The position numbers and the translations under genes are program-made. From assembly GCA_013399875.1 (NCBI GenBank), contig VXAZ01000289.1, positions 2,994,852 through 3,058,851 on the forward strand: a DNA stretch of 64,000 nt, written 5' to 3'. This document shows, one piece after another, positions 10,618-24,900 of this stretch. Below the pieces are notes generated by a model, which did not search any database, was not told where the DNA came from, and was given only the letters and a program-made list of their open reading frames with translations. Within the stretch, counting starts at the first letter, position 1. Every line of letters starts with the position of its first letter. The DNA is from Gymnorhina tibicen. Its lineage: Eukaryota; Chordata; Aves; Passeriformes; Artamidae.

Positions 10618-13600
10618 TTAAAATTTTACAGTGAGATTTGTCAAGCTCATGTTCCTCTGGAAGTTTATTATGAAGCTATGTGGAAAGAAAGAGGCTCTAT
10701 GTGCTCCCAAAAGGCCAGATGAAGTTAAAGTGAACCTCTGTGCCTGCTAGCACATACAGACCCCATGGGCCTCCTAAATTCCTGCTCAGCCAAGGCTGCT
10801 TCACACCGAGAAAAGAAAATATCATCACCTCTCTTCATAATGGCAGATTAAGTTTTCCCTGGTGCCCCCTCTTTGAGAATCAGGCTCCAACATAACATTT
10901 ATGGGTGCTAAAGAGCCAAGAGGGTTGGTGAAGTTTTAAACCAATAACATCAGCACTCCAGTCGAATGGGCACGATATAGTTGAGTTTGTTCATGCCCAT
11001 CCCTTCTGTGTGTTATATTAATTTAGTGTTTAGGTAGTTAGGTAGTTTAATTTAGTGCTTCTGTCTTTCGTCTTGCCCAGCTTTCAGGGAATTGTTGTTG
11101 AATAGCTGTTATCTGCAATTGGCTATGAACATTCAGAATTAGGAGGAGGGACATTCTACTGAGCACCTTGATTCAGACTGTGGCATTTAAACACTTGCGA
11201 AGTTAAAATAGTATAACTAATGATATTGGAGTTAAATCTTTGATGCTACAGGGGAAAGCTATTACAAAAGTCTAAGTCTCCAAATTCCTGGGCTCTGGGT
11301 AGATCGTGACTGCATTTTAAAAAGAGGTTAGTTAGGAAAGAATGTAATGTGGACTAAGCACTCTGTATTATGAAGGGTGAGTGAAGGAATCCCAAATGAT
11401 AACAATCATGGATCACTGGAAGTCAATGTAATATGACATACAACAGTGATGCTGGTAAACATGTCACTGAGTGAACCTTTGGAAAAACAGGTCAATATTG
11501 AGCCAATCATTCATCAATATGGAATAGTCATAAAAATGATGGGGTTCAGTACCAGAACAAAAAGATTTTGGTTAAAGACACATTATATTAGTAAAGAAAC
11601 CCCAAACAAACAAGTCTACATTTCATTGAGACTGAAAAATCAAATTTATGTCTTGGGCAGAACCAATATGAAACCCTTTGGGACTTAGCTAATGGAAAGA
11701 GTGTCTTACACTGGTATGTACAATAACAGAGAGGTCACATTACCTGGGACCCTGGACAGATGTCCCTGTCTACAGTGCACATTATTTTTTCCTATCATTA
11801 TTCTTCATGTTGCCAAAGCATAGTTAAAGTTGCTGGAGAATCAATGCATACGTCCTTCTTGGTTTTTTCCTTTTAAATAGGAGGAAGGACAGAAACTAGC
11901 TTTGGTGTGTTGTGTTCCAGTGTTCCTAACCAGGTGACCTGTCTCTGCTGTGTTGAAGGCCGTGCTCCTGAGGGACACTACAGTGCAGACATTCTGTAAC
12001 TTCAGTGCAGCTCCAAGACCCACCCTCCAGAATGTGATTTTCCTCTCTGAAGAACATACCTGTCAGTCAATAACTGCTCTTGTCAATCCTTGCTTTCAGG
12101 AGAAGTGGAAAACTCATTATATTCTTCTTGCACTGTCTATGTTTTCTTTAACTAAATTATATTTGCCATAGTAAAAGACCTATTGATTAATTTAATAGAT
12201 CTTTTGCTCTTTCTGCAGATTAACACCTTACTTTTTATTTTACTTTTTTTGTGCAATCTTCACTTCAGTCTATTTAAGCACTTTTAAAGCTTTATAGCAT
12301 TTTTTAAACTCTTCATCCTTTTGTCCCTTATGTATCACCCTGGGCAGGGGTGAAATCACACAAGCACTCGGCAACTGCCAGCCACAAACAGGCCCCTTCC
12401 CCCCCTAGAGTGGTGTCTGGTGCAAAGATGACAAGTGCCAAAAGCTCTTGTCACTCAGAAAGCTGACATCAAGATCCCTGGGCTAAAAGCTGACTCCAAA
12501 CCCCAACGGGACTGAACAGGAATACATAAAATTTTCCTTTTTTCTTTAGCAGAAAAAAATCTAACTCCACTTCTCAGCTCTCATCTCTGCTTTGGCTGTA
12601 GCCTTGGGAAGTCAGTCTGGGTGTGAAGCTGCAATAAAACCTGAGGACTTTCAGCAGAGGCAAGAGGAAGACAACTAATATACCAGTGTGATAATGTGGT
12701 GAATACAGTGTCGGGGTAGGAAAAGCAGGATGCAATGCTTAATGAGACAAGTATCTCCTCAGTCAGTGCCCTAAATGTCAAAAGCCTCACCAAATAATTT
12801 CACAGAGACATAAATCTTGCTTCAGAGCCACATTCTGGAAAGTCTCTTTGCTCCAGATATTAGTCTTAAACCATGACCTCACAATGTGCACTGTTCCCAT
12901 TGAACTGAATATTTAAGCTTTCTCACAAATTTCCCATCTGCATTCAGCAATTTGTTTGTTGATGTTTAGACATGATTGACATAATTCGACAATCTGGCTT
13001 ATTAGCTCTCTTTGTAACTATGTAAAACACTGACAATGATTATCCCAGTTGACTGAGGACATGCTTCCTGTGACACCGTAAACAAATGCAGCAAAGGAGG
13101 CTTTTTTCCAAATGATTGCTCCAACCCCCTAATGAGACTGCTAACTTATTTCATCAGGGTTGCACTACACCAAGCGTCTTAATGAATCCTCAAGCCACAA
13201 AGCTCCGTTTCCAGAGCCTGAGGTATGGCAGCTAGAATTGTATGCCTATGGACTTTTCTCCTGTCTTTAGCTGCATGCTGCATTATAATGAACCTATTTA
13301 TTATACTGCCTGCAAAAAGACATTTCTTTGAAAAAAAAAAAGTATTTCGGAGACTTAGTTTCAAAACCTACCAAACTCCTTAGAGGAGTGCTTCTTCCTA
13401 TAAATCAGTGCCTCTTAATGGAAAGAACATGATGAAAGGATGAGTAATGGTAGGTAAAAAAATAAGGATAAATCAACCTGATCATTAACCTGCTTGCACA
13501 GTAAATTCTCTGTGCTCTGAAGGCCAGGATTTAAGACAGTTCCTCTAAATCAAAGGATTCTTATGAATCCTGTTCTGCAGCTCCTTTCTATAAGTTATGT

Positions 13601-16600
13601 TTGGGTATTCAATGACCATGTGTAGGGGATGTTTCTCAGGTGTTCATAAATATCAGCACTGATTTATTTGGAGAAAATAACACATGGTGTTCCCAGGGGA
13701 AAAAATCATTACTTTAGTTTTGGTGCATCTAATTACAATAACTCTATCATACTCACCATCTCCCCTAACTCTCCAGGGAATTGGCAGAGTTTAACAGTGA
13801 AGAAGAGAGTGCTCCAGTGTCCAATTAAGGTTTTCTTTACGGATTAATAAATCATGTCTCATCAGCCCCACTGACCCAGAGGTGTTAATCTTCACTTTAT
13901 CACTCTAATCTTAAAGCAAAATTCTGCAGATCAAGAGCAGCAGAATGGTTGAGTTAATTGTTCCATTAGGCTGATGAAGTCTTTATACCCATATCCAATA
14001 ATACACTATTCCCTGAGTGTGTTTAGGTGCTCTGCTACAGAACAGAAAACAAGCAGCAAAAACAACTGCCACAGCTATTTGGAACAGGCGACCAGTAGCT
14101 TGGACTCTGCTCCATACTCAGCTCTTCTGCTATAACTGGGCTGCATTCACATAGTGGAAAAAGACACCGAGAGGATGAGAAACAGTCAAGAGAGGTTTTA
14201 GCACATCTAAATGCTGTTGCAAAAGGAAATGAATCATGTAGTCAATAATGGAAAGAAGACTTAACAGTTATCTGCCCTGTAAACAATATCCTTGATTAGA
14301 AGACATAAAAAATACTGTTTTATTTAAGGGCAAGGATCCAGATATTTCACTGCAAAGAGTTTTTCTCACTGACAAGTCTACAGTAATCATGGAGAGTGTG
14401 GCAAATTGAGTTAAAATATGCTCCTAAGCACTACAATAAATTAGAAATCACATTTTAACTTGTTTCCAGCCTACATTTATTTGCTCTTGTTTCTAAGTAA
14501 TCAGGCAGGTTAAATACTTCTGGCATGAACACTCACAAAAAGTACTGAGCTTACATTAAAAATCCATTTCATAACTACTGCTTTTTAAACAGTTCCTTCT
14601 CCTGATCTGAGTTAAGCAGGAAAGGAAATGGCAATTGATACCTTCCAGGGTCACGTACTTCTGTGCCACTGAACAAAGGGAGAGAGAAGGACAGAGATGG
14701 GATCAAAGCCAGAATAGTTTCATGAGGTGGGTAGAGGGAAAAGGAAGGATGGCTGGATTTCTAAGGGCTTTTGAATGCATGATCTATATTCCTGTTCACA
14801 CAATATTTCCTTCCATATATCTGTCTCCTTTTCTTCCAAACAAAACCACAAAACTTTGCTTTCCCTCTCCCCACTCTGTCACACCCCTGAAGCAATGGAA
14901 CTCAGACTCTTCCCTCTTCCAGGTACATGACTAAGGATTTTGTGTTGAATTCAAGAGGAGAGAAGCATCTCCTTGAAAGTGTTAAAGAAGTTAAAGTGTT
15001 GGGTTAGAGGCAGGAAAATGAGTAATGTATTTTCCCCTCTTTTTTCTCCAAAATGTGAGTCACATATTATGTTATTTTCTGAAACTCATGCAAAGCCTCT
15101 TCTTTTATGTTCTGAATTCACTCCTGAATATATCACCTGAAGAAACAAAGAAAACATTAAACAGCAGATTTATTTATATTGTTTGTCACAGAGATTTCTT
15201 AGAGAAAGTGGAAAACTACTATTTCATCCATATTATTATTTACTCTTTTTTTGCATATTTGCGATATTTCAAATAGATTCATCTAAAAATAAAAACAGAT
15301 AAACTATTATCATGTCTACCCTCTGTGTCCCGTGCTGAGAAATGGAACATATCATTATACTGACTTCAAAGCATTTAATCTGTTAAAAAAGACAAGTGAC
15401 TTACACATAAAAGTGTGCATCTTATAAAGCCCCTAGATGGGATCATTTAAATGATTAATTTAACCGATACAGTTTTGAGATAAATTGATTTGCCTCTTTT
15501 ACCCTACTTATCATCCTCTTTCCCTTTAAACAATTTAGCGTTTAACAAAATACTACCAGGCATACAGCATTCCCAAGGTCACTCTACTAACCCTCCTTCA
15601 AGAACCCCATTGAAATCCTCTTCTAGTGTAAGACTATGAACAAAACAAAATTAATCCTCCCTTGCCCTCCAGCCTAAGAGGATTCAAACTCACATGTCTC
15701 ACCTCCCAAGAGAATTGCAGCCTCTTCATCTGTGTGCTGGCACATGCATACGCCAGTACCCAGAGACAGAGAGATGGACAGAGCACTTTGTGCTGCTCCT
15801 GAGAAAGCTCTTTTGTTTTACATTAAATAATTAAGGATTCCTTGGACCAGAGAGCAGGACAGAGCATGACTGTAGGGCAGCAATTAGGGCACTCAGCTGG
15901 GAAAGAGACCTGTTTTCTGCTCTTTGCTTCAGACTGCTTGCCATTTAAACCAGTGACTGCTCTGAGTTCTTCCCTCTGCCCTGTCCGGTGAAGCATGTGA
16001 GCCCTCACCTTCCAGGTGACTGGTTAGGTGAATCAGCAGGACTCCCAGGAAAAGAGATCTTCCCTTGTTTGCTGCAGTCTGTGTCTGCACTGGGGCCAGC
16101 TTCTGCTACTGAGTGTCTGCTAGGTTATCATGTGGTCAGGTCTGCCTTGACAAATACCCCAAAAAGCCAAATAGCATCTCAGAAAGCTCAGGCAGAACTC
16201 AGCAACAACTGCTGCTTTTATGCTGTACTGGTGTTAGACTGGCTTCTCTTCCCATGGGTTGGAGGAGATGCCAGAATTGTGACAGGGCTTTTCTTTGGAC
16301 AGGCTTAACGAAAAGTGGTGGCACCTCAGAGTCCTAGTGTGACCCAAATACCCCCTGTCCCTAAAGCTGAATTCTCACACAAAGCAACTCTTTACCCATT
16401 TTCCTAGTTGTGCTGGTTCACAGAGGTGCCTTCAGAACATGTCTAAGGCTGTGGTTAATTATTGCCAACAAGTAGGTCACTCAGCTAGGTTATCAAGATT
16501 CAAGTCCTTGCTCCAGAACAAATAATTAATCACAAGCCTCAATTCACACGGGGTGAATGAATGAATGAAAGAAATATCAAATGTGAAATAACATTGTGTC

Positions 16601-17497
16601 TGATTCATAAAATACAGAAAGAAAGCTTGGCACCAGCTTGTAGGGCAGGGTTTACAGTCAAGGATGTCAAGAGAAAGAAAATATTTGTCTGGCCAGAGGC
16701 AGATGCTTCTTTCCCATTAATTTCCTTCCTAATTAATACAGGTGGCTCCTGCACAATTCCAAGGTGGAGCACCACATTAGGGAATTGGGAGTCCAGGAGA
16801 TGATAGCTAAATCTTCTGCATGTTAGCACATATCTTCCATATGCCAGAGCATCTAAGTGGGTATAACTTACAGCCCCTCTCCTGTTTAATTCTTATGATG
16901 TACAGAAGAAGTAGGTGTTTCCAAAGTTGGCTAAAGTCACTCATTGTATTCAGTTATTGTGCCCAGAATAGACAAGTGTGAGAAAACACTGGAAATTGTG
17001 GTGTCGACAAAATAAAAGCATTTACACAGAGAACATTATTGTGAGACAAGTAAAATGTTTGGGAAGTAGCTAATGTCAGATCGCTCCCATTCATACATTT
17101 TTAAAACAGATTTATAAAATGCATCCATTCTGTAAGACTTTTGCCTTTCATATTTCTTGTTAGTGTCTTCTATTATGGAATTGCACTGACTGACTATCTG
17201 TGCACATTATGTACAGAACACAGCAGAGCAGTGGAATAGTTTTATATCTTCTTCTGTCTCCCTCTGCCTGAATTTTAATAATAATAAATCTGAATGGTTA
17301 TAACACAAAATTGAAAGCAAGCTGCCTGAAAAACCAGGCAGAATGCATGAACAACATCAGTATTGCTTTACTTTCCAGATTTGTGACAAATTACATCTAG
17401 TTTATACAGAAGATGTTATTACCCTTGTGTTTCTTCAAAAAACGAAACAAAAAAATTACTACATTATGGTTCTTATTCTGTTTGGCAACAAAATGTT

Positions 17498-17524
17498 AAA
17501 AAAAAAAGAAAAAAGAAAATAAAA
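17498..17524. repeat. A-rich simple tract
   Basis: This is a run of A interrupted by single G and T bases. No upstream retrotransposed body was recognised, so I treat it as simple sequence rather than a retrocopy tail. Confidence 0.85.
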
Positions 17525-19112
17525 GGATCAAAAACCTGTCTGAGATGATGAAAAATAAAGTGTGAGTCATGTGTACATCTCTCACTGAACAACTTTCAGT
17601 TTATAAGCCCAGGCATCCATTTATAACTCAGTTGCAGCCTTTAATAGAAGGCCAAATTCAATTTGCTGGAGTCTTAAAAATGAACTTCTATTTTAATCAG
17701 CTGAACCTCAGCAACATGAAATTGATAGGAGCGTTTCCACACACTTAATATGTTTGGAGTTGCACTTTTGATTTGCAATGACATTTTGCTAGTTTGGGGC
17801 ACCTTTTTCTGCCAGTAGCTGGAACACTGCCATTTTGCTGCTATGATACTTGGTCTGGTTCCTTCTCCAAGTTAGAATTTAATTTCTCTGTTTATTTACT
17901 TTCAGTTTGAAAGAGTTCTTTTGTCACCCTAGGAAGGATACAGTTGAGGTGATGACTTCTTGTAGGTAGATATAGAGAGAGGAGAAATGTTTCTCTGTTA
18001 TGGAGAGAGGCTTGCAGAGATGGATGAATGAAGAGAGTCACTGCCATAAATGGAGCAATGTTTGTTCTGCCCAGGAAGCAAAGCTAGGAGCTGTGGAAGT
18101 ATCCAAAGCCCTTGAAAGTGCCAGTAAAGTAAAAAGCATCTCACAACCTGACTCCATACTAAATATGACCCTCCCTTGTGGATCGCTGTTCATTCTTAGA
18201 AGATCAGAGCTGCAATGAGCTGCCTGCCACATCCTCTTGGCACCTCTAACTTAGGTGTAAGCAATTAGTTGCCAGATTTGGTGGCACAGGTTGAGAAAAG
18301 ATTATCTTGGCTACAGAGAAGGACTTTTTGTCAAAGACCTGGAAGATTATTACCTGCTAAGAGTTAACAAGGTAGAAATTTTAGTTAAAAGAGCCTGGTT
18401 GCAGTTTCTAATCTCATACAAAAAGTTATAGCATTGATTTTGAGCACAGCAGTTATTACAGTTTGCATCTGATTCTTCAGGGGAGAAAACATAGGCAACT
18501 GCTGGCTGTATTTTCCTAAACTGCTTTGTATATCCCTCACTAAGCACAGTGTGAAGCCAACAAATAATGTATTTGGATTACCCTTCAGAGATCACCCATT
18601 TCTTTTCTGCCAGCCTTCACTTGAAACAGAGACTCTTGTAGGTCTTCCATCTGCAAACTCCCTCTTTCTAAAGGGAAGCTCTTGCCAGGCCTACTCCAGC
18701 TGAATGCACACCCCTCAAGGGACAACAGGATTCCCTTTCTACCCTTTCTTTATCCTTGGCTCTTGCTCAGTATAATTTATATTGCTACACAAATCTATTG
18801 CAAGCAAAGATTTAAAAATAAAAAAATTGGTCTGCTCTGTAAGTATTAGACTGCAAGCTCAGCCCAGCAAATTTATCTACTCTAAGATTTGATTTCTTCT
18901 CTGTCATTTCTTTTTCTTCACCCAACTATTTTATCAAAAACACAAGTTTTGTCAACATAGCTGCTCTCAGCATGCCATCCATATTACCTCAGTAAAAGAA
19001 GTAAATTTGATGTCTGGACATATGTAGTCCTGTGGAAAAGGATCTTACTTTACTTACTGACAAGCCTAGTGGTATAGCTAACAGCATTTCCCAAGTGGGG
19101 TGGCCTTGCTTT

Positions 19113-19143
19113 AAAAAAAAGAAAAGAAGAAAAAGAAAAAAAA
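19113..19143. repeat. A-rich (GAAA-like) tract
   Basis: Mixed A and GAAA/GAAAA units span about 31 bases. The minus strand reads as a pyrimidine tract, which explains the Phe/Leu-rich minus-strand frame across it. Confidence 0.85.
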
Positions 19144-19549
19144 TCAATATTGACTCTTGACACATTTTCATTTACATCACTGCATGGCTTTCAGTCTGGG
19201 CACAAATCAATAAGCAGCTTTTAACACTGCTCAACTAGTTTGTTCTATGTAAAAGAAGAGAGATTTGCCTCAAGTGGCTTGTTTTTCCCCTTTGGGCTCC
19301 AGGCAGACTCTCCACCATTAACAGTGTGTGATTCTCTGAAATGAAGTTGAGTTTATTTGACTGCTCTTTCTGTGACTGATCAGAAGAGCTTGAACTGTAA
19401 TATTAATCACACAACGTTTTTTTCATCACTACTTACAGTCAATTGACTTTGTACTTAGTGAAAGCGTCTCAAGAAGCCAACTCAATGTACCAGAGGGCAA
19501 GAAGTCAATAGGAGGAAGAAAGATTTAGTTTCAAAACACACAGAACACA

Positions 19550-19700
19550 GCCTGCGGAGCCACTGACACACATAAATCGGGCACTTCATCACACCGCGGG
19601 TGCGCTGCTGTCGCATGTTTTTATTTGCATGATGAAGGCATCCTCATCAGCTTTTTGTTCAGTAGGCCTCCTCAGCTAAATGCAGCTTTTCCTTCAATCT
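19550..19700. other. CpG-retaining block with octamer motif; candidate conserved noncoding element
   Basis: Six CpGs fall within 19551-19615 in an otherwise CpG-poor setting, including CCGCGG and TGCGCT contexts. A perfect ATTTGCAT octamer, the classic POU-factor site, follows at 19623-19630. Next to it is TGATGAAGGCATCCTCATCA (19629-19648), whose ends TGATGA and TCATCA form a small inverted repeat. No long frame covers the block, so it is not obviously an exon. Retained CpGs together with a dense motif are typical of conserved developmental enhancers, but conservation cannot be seen from one sequence. Confidence 0.3.
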
Positions 19701-21867
19701 CGGGGTTACACAGAAGGTGTAGGGACCAAGTAGTTTCTCCAAACTGCACTGGGTTCAGCAATTATTTAGTTTCAATTTAACTCTCTGTATATTTCACCAG
19801 AGACCTGACCCATGAAGTAGGCACCTTCTGCCTCAGTTATACTGATGACTGTTACTCAAATGCCAGGCATATGTCATGTTAATAATACTACCCATATGCT
19901 AAACAAATACCAATTTGCCTAAGGCACCATTAATACCATTTTAATAGCCACTTGCTTATAGTGGGTCTTCTAAAACCACATCATCACATATTGATTTTTG
20001 AACATAGAAGAGAGGGAGTACAGATGCCCAGGAGGTACAACATTATCAGTTTTGTTTCCTAAAGTCGCAGCACACCACCTCAGAGAATTTTTAGCTCATG
20101 AAGCCTCCACAGAAGTTTTCACACCAAAGAAGTGCATGCAACATTGAAAACAAGAGCCTAGAGGATTCATTTATTGCATGTGACTCCTTAGAAATGTTCT
20201 TTGCTAGAAGCAGACTCTGTGTGAAGTCCAACATGCCATAAAATGGGCAATCATGTCTTTTCTATGGCACATTTTAGACACGCATGACCAGAGCCTTCCC
20301 ACTTGTGTAAAGCAGCTTGTTGACTGCCTTTATTGCTTTCATGGGGATTCTCCTTAAATAAAATGGATTCCTCAGTAGTGTGGAACTGATGTAACACCAA
20401 GAAAAATGTTGTTTCCCCTTCTCTGGGCTTTTCTGGATTAGGTCTCTAGTTTTCTACACACATAGATACACGTAATTTTAAAATAATGTATAGTAAATGA
20501 GGACATGCTCATATTAAATGTGTTTGCTATCATTTTATTAAGCAAAAACATTGGTTTCTTTTCTATGAATGAACTGAAGTTTATTCAAGACTGTTTTTGG
20601 TGGATAAAATTAGTATCATTTGGATGAAACACACTGAGAATATTTTAGACAGATTTTGCTGGTTATTAATTTTTCAAAATTTCCATAGATTGGCCCAGAG
20701 TTGCATGAAATAGTTGACAGAATCAGACATGCAAATCAATTTTTGTTTCAACATCCAAGTTTTCTTGACACTTGTCTCTTACTGGCTTACAGTTACAGGA
20801 CAATATGTGTTTCCCAGTGGAAAAGAGTACTGTCATAGTCAGAATAAGGAAGGACTTTCAAGGACACTCTCAGAGATCAGTCAAAAAAGACAAGACTTTC
20901 TTTAAATCTGTATTCTTATTCTGTTGGGAGGGGATTCAAATCAAATCAGTAAAGGAAAAAGTAAAATTAACTCTCTATTCAAATGCATCCAAACATTAAT
21001 CTGGAAATAAATTCTGTACACTACAAATTTTGCACAACTCTTTAGCCCTCAGTTCCTGATGCAAATACAGCAACCACTTGTTCTCAAGTTTATCCCCTGA
21101 CATTTGCAAAAGAGTAGGCAAAACTAAATTAATTGCTCAATTAAGAAGCATAAAATTGTATTTCTTGTGGAACGGATCCATTTCATTACGGTTTGTACTC
21201 CATGTACCAGTACCAGATACATAAGGCTTGTATCACTACTCACCAAAAAGCCCATTAAATGCCAAGTCCACAAGCACGCTCCAGAGGATCTATACTGCTC
21301 CACCAGTGGGAACTGAGGTAAATTACCCCTGTGTGGCGTGATGGGCTGTTGCCCAGAGGCTATGAATGTAGGCGGCGCACAGCCATAGCAGCCAGCTCCA
21401 TGGAGCCGCAGGAGGGGGAAGGATGAGTGCAGGACTGCTGGGAAGTCAGCTCTGTCCCTATCAGATGACAAACAGTGGGCACACCAGAAAGGCTGCAGTC
21501 AGGCTGCCCAGCTGCCCCTAAATCTCTTCTAAAATTCACCCGCTACTTAGCTGCAAAATGTGAGCAGTACCTTCATCTCCAAAATTGTAACAGATATAAA
21601 ATTTCACACCCACCATAAGGATACTTTCAGCTCCTGATTTCTTTTGTAGATCTCTGATACTATGTACTTTCAAAATTCATTCTGAATACCTACTACACCA
21701 AGTAAAAATGGGCAATATATAGCAGTTGATATAATCGTAAGAAAATCTGAGGTCTAAGATGAAAGGTCACTTGAATAACCTTAAATCTGCCTTTCCTGTC
21801 AATTAAATAGACTCATCCTAATTACTGAGACTACCACTCAAGATCTTCCACCAGGATAGAGGACCTC
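19701..21867. other. Noncoding DNA, nothing recognised
   Basis: The longest frame is on the minus strand at 21124-21471 (115 codons) over a GC-richer patch. Its translation is unrecognised and has no domain or signal sequence. No repeat family is seen. Confidence 0.6.
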
Positions 21868-21980
21868 ACCATTATCATTTCCCCATTGTATAGAGGCACA
21901 GATGGGAGGGAGATGGACTTGAAGCGTCTTGTCTGAGTTCATTCATCAGACCAATGACAAAGAGATCACAGAGCCAGCCA
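21868..21980 (-). mobile_element. Possible MIR/CORE-SINE-like remnant
   Basis: The order of short matches fits a reverse-oriented MIR: a CCCCATT-TATAGA segment, then GGCACAGATGGG, then a GACTTG segment. This corresponds to the CCCCATTTTACAGA, GAGGCACAGAG and AACTTGCCC parts of MIR read backwards. The copy is highly diverged. The similarity is judged by eye from memory of the consensus, and short matches of this kind can mislead. Confidence 0.35.
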
Positions 21981-24900
21981 TGCCTCATTTTCCGCTATAT
22001 CTGTGAGAAAATCCCTAACTCTGGATCTGAAAGATCACTGGGGAGAGCTGAGGGAAGTGATGGATACATGGAGCCGGGTGTAGAGGATAGAGAGAGAGAC
22101 TAGACTTGCCTTTGTGAATCTTGCAGCTCTACTGGATTAAGAAGAGCAAGACAGACTGTGTTTCAGCTCTGACTGTTCCAGTTTAGCTGTACTAGCAGAG
22201 ATAGTGCTAGGCAGGGTTTCAGTGGCCTTGGGGTGAAAATAAATTGTTCTAAACCTCCTGTAACAGAGCCTAGCACTCCTTCACAGAGACCACACCACTG
22301 AAGTGCAGCATACGTTTAAATGGACAGTCAGAGTTCAAACATATGCAGTCATGCTGGTATTTCACAAAGGACTCCATTTGGAATGAAAAAGAACATGAGT
22401 ATAAGGCCATGGGAATTTTTCACCATCTGTGATAATAACTCAGAAAATTCTTGGCATGCAATCTGCAGAAGATAATTCTCTTTTGGGGATGAAATTCCAG
22501 GATTTACTTCCAGGATTCAAGTATTACATTTTTTTAACACCTTATGATCATTCATGGAGGCAAATGATTTCTGTACATGGCATAACTCCTTGAATGAATT
22601 GCTAATTGGTGTAAAACATTTGGCACAATGTATTTGGTCCAATACTTGCAAAAGACCAGACCGAATACCATACTTAAGCTGACATCCAATACGATACTCC
22701 ACTATAGGTTGTCTGGTTCTTTCATATCACATTTTCTGAAATCGGAGATTAAAGGCTGATGTGACACAAAATAAATATCATCAATTGGTTTTCTGAGTAT
22801 TTTTTTTACACCTGTTTACATGCACAAAAGTTTCATACTTGTTAAGCAACAAAACTCTTCAGGTGTACCTGAATAAGGATTATCAAAATTACCTTGTTAA
22901 AAATCCCAGAAATTGCCATTAGGAACAGGGATATTACCAGACTAAGCTAAACTGACAGCTTGCCTAAGTAGTGGTTGGCTTTCTGTGGTCAGGAAAGCCG
23001 TGCTGTGGCAGGTTGGAAAGTTCAGCCCAAGTCTGGACCAGTGTCCAAAGTGCCCAATAAAACCCACCTCTGGTACATCCTTCTCCCTGATGCCACTGCC
23101 CCTTCATAGGGTGTGCCTGGCCCAGTGCTAACTCTGCTGCCTCCGGGCACACAGGGTCAGACGCCTTTCCTCAGGACTGTTCTCTCCCCCTATACTGAGA
23201 GAATCTGAGCAAGTTATTCCTAGGTGTTTCCATGGGAGACAAAAGTCTGCCAGCTCTTTCCTTCTCCCTGCTTCTCCCTTTCTCTGGAACTGACTGGTAC
23301 AAAATGAGTAAGAAACAACATGGTGAAATATAATCAAAATGTTCATTTGTAGATGAACTTGCTTAATGGGGAAGTTATTTCCTGACCTTCTCAGTCAGTG
23401 ATTGGGTTGTGCTCAGGATATGGTACTTTTCTGCTTGCATTATTTAAAATTCTGGTGTCAAATTTAATCCTATTCAGTTTGTGTCCTCAATCATTTCTTT
23501 TGACAGCAAGATCCATTGGCTAATCATTTATTCCTGAGTTGGTTGGGGCTTGCAACATACTGGTTATTAATCAGATCGGGTTTTGTATTCATTAATGGTG
23601 AAATGCAACTGAAAAAGCATTCCCCTTCCTCAACCAGACTAATTCCAGCACAAATGTGTGTGTGGATTGAAATGAAACCCCCACAGAGCTGAGAAATTCT
23701 GGCCTCAGCGGGAACTTCAGGGAACCCAGGACAAAATCCTGCTCATGACTCATTCTCTGCTTTGGCTTTCTCTGAAGTTCAGAATTACAACAATTCTGAT
23801 CCTGACACCATAGAATGCAAGGGCAATCAAGATACAATTAGAAGAAAAGTATTTGGGGAACATCTTCTTTTCCATTCTTTATCATCATTAAACAAATCTA
23901 GTCTTTCAAATTTTACCCTCTATTTTTGTTAAAAACTGGAACACTTTGTGTGAAGCCACAGGCACTTTAAGGCTTAGGCAACGTTGGACACTTTTGTTGG
24001 CCTGGGTGTCTGGTTCTCATCACTGGTGTCTGCCACTTGTTCCTCCCCAGCCAGGCTGGCACAGCATCAGTGTGCAAGGGCCTGCCTATTTATATTTATA
24101 GTCCTGGCCTGGGCACACAGTGGCAAGCAGGGCTACATGAGTGTTACAGGCAGGGACATAATAGGTAAGGACACACAAAGGTACCAATGAATGTTGCACA
24201 TCCTGTGTCTGCTGTGATATCTAAGTCCTTTGATCTCAAATAAAACTTACAAAGCAAAATAAGGATAACACACATCCCAGCATACATACCCAGCAATATA
24301 AACATCTATAAGGGGAACATACTGGGGTAATATTTTAACCTACTTTTATGTAGAAAGACTTTTTAAAAGACAAAATTAACTGAATTCTGTATTGATTTGC
24401 AACAATTAAAAGTCTAATGCTGATGAAAAAGTCTCTGTAGTACAGTGACAAAGTTGCAATGGCATCTCTTCAGAGTCCAGGAGCTAATATCAATAGCTTT
24501 ATTTCTTTTATGCTTCTCAGGAGTACAAGATAAGGAGAACAATTTTCCTGCTACAAAGAGTACTAAGAATTACTGAGCACAATATTGCATCTTTATGCTG
24601 CTAAAACCCATTTTAAATAGCCCTCTGGAGACACAATTTAAGGGAGATGGATTTTCCACGAATAGGTGCACATACTTACTTGTCTTTACATAAGCATTTC
24701 TCCCAGTATATCCATAGCAGTCACACACACAGCCTCACGTGTCACTGGAGGCACAATTTCTTCATGCTAAAGGCTTTTAGCCGTGTGGTGACACTACAAA
24801 GCAGAATGCACACGGTGCCAAGAAATGTTAAAGCCATGAAGTGTCATCACTATTGCAGTGTCCATCACTACACTGGGATTGGTAAGTTAAGAAGTCCATA

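Larger units (their letters stand above)
9204..19549. other. Long noncoding stretch, no gene recognised
   Basis: Over 10 kb of AT-rich DNA has only short, mutually overlapping open frames, the longest about 106 codons at 15988-16308 on the plus strand. I see no CR1, no LTR, no structural RNA and no domain-bearing frame. Small items inside it are a 10-bp inverted repeat at 10595-10617 and A-rich tracts near 17.5 and 19.1 kb, listed separately. Confidence 0.65.

Noticed and set aside
16855..16985. Possible MIR-like stretch
   Set aside because: Only a TTTAATTCTTATGATG segment and a GTAGGT fit; too weak to call.
17498..17524. Poly-A tail of a processed pseudogene
   Set aside because: No gene-like body or target duplication is visible upstream.
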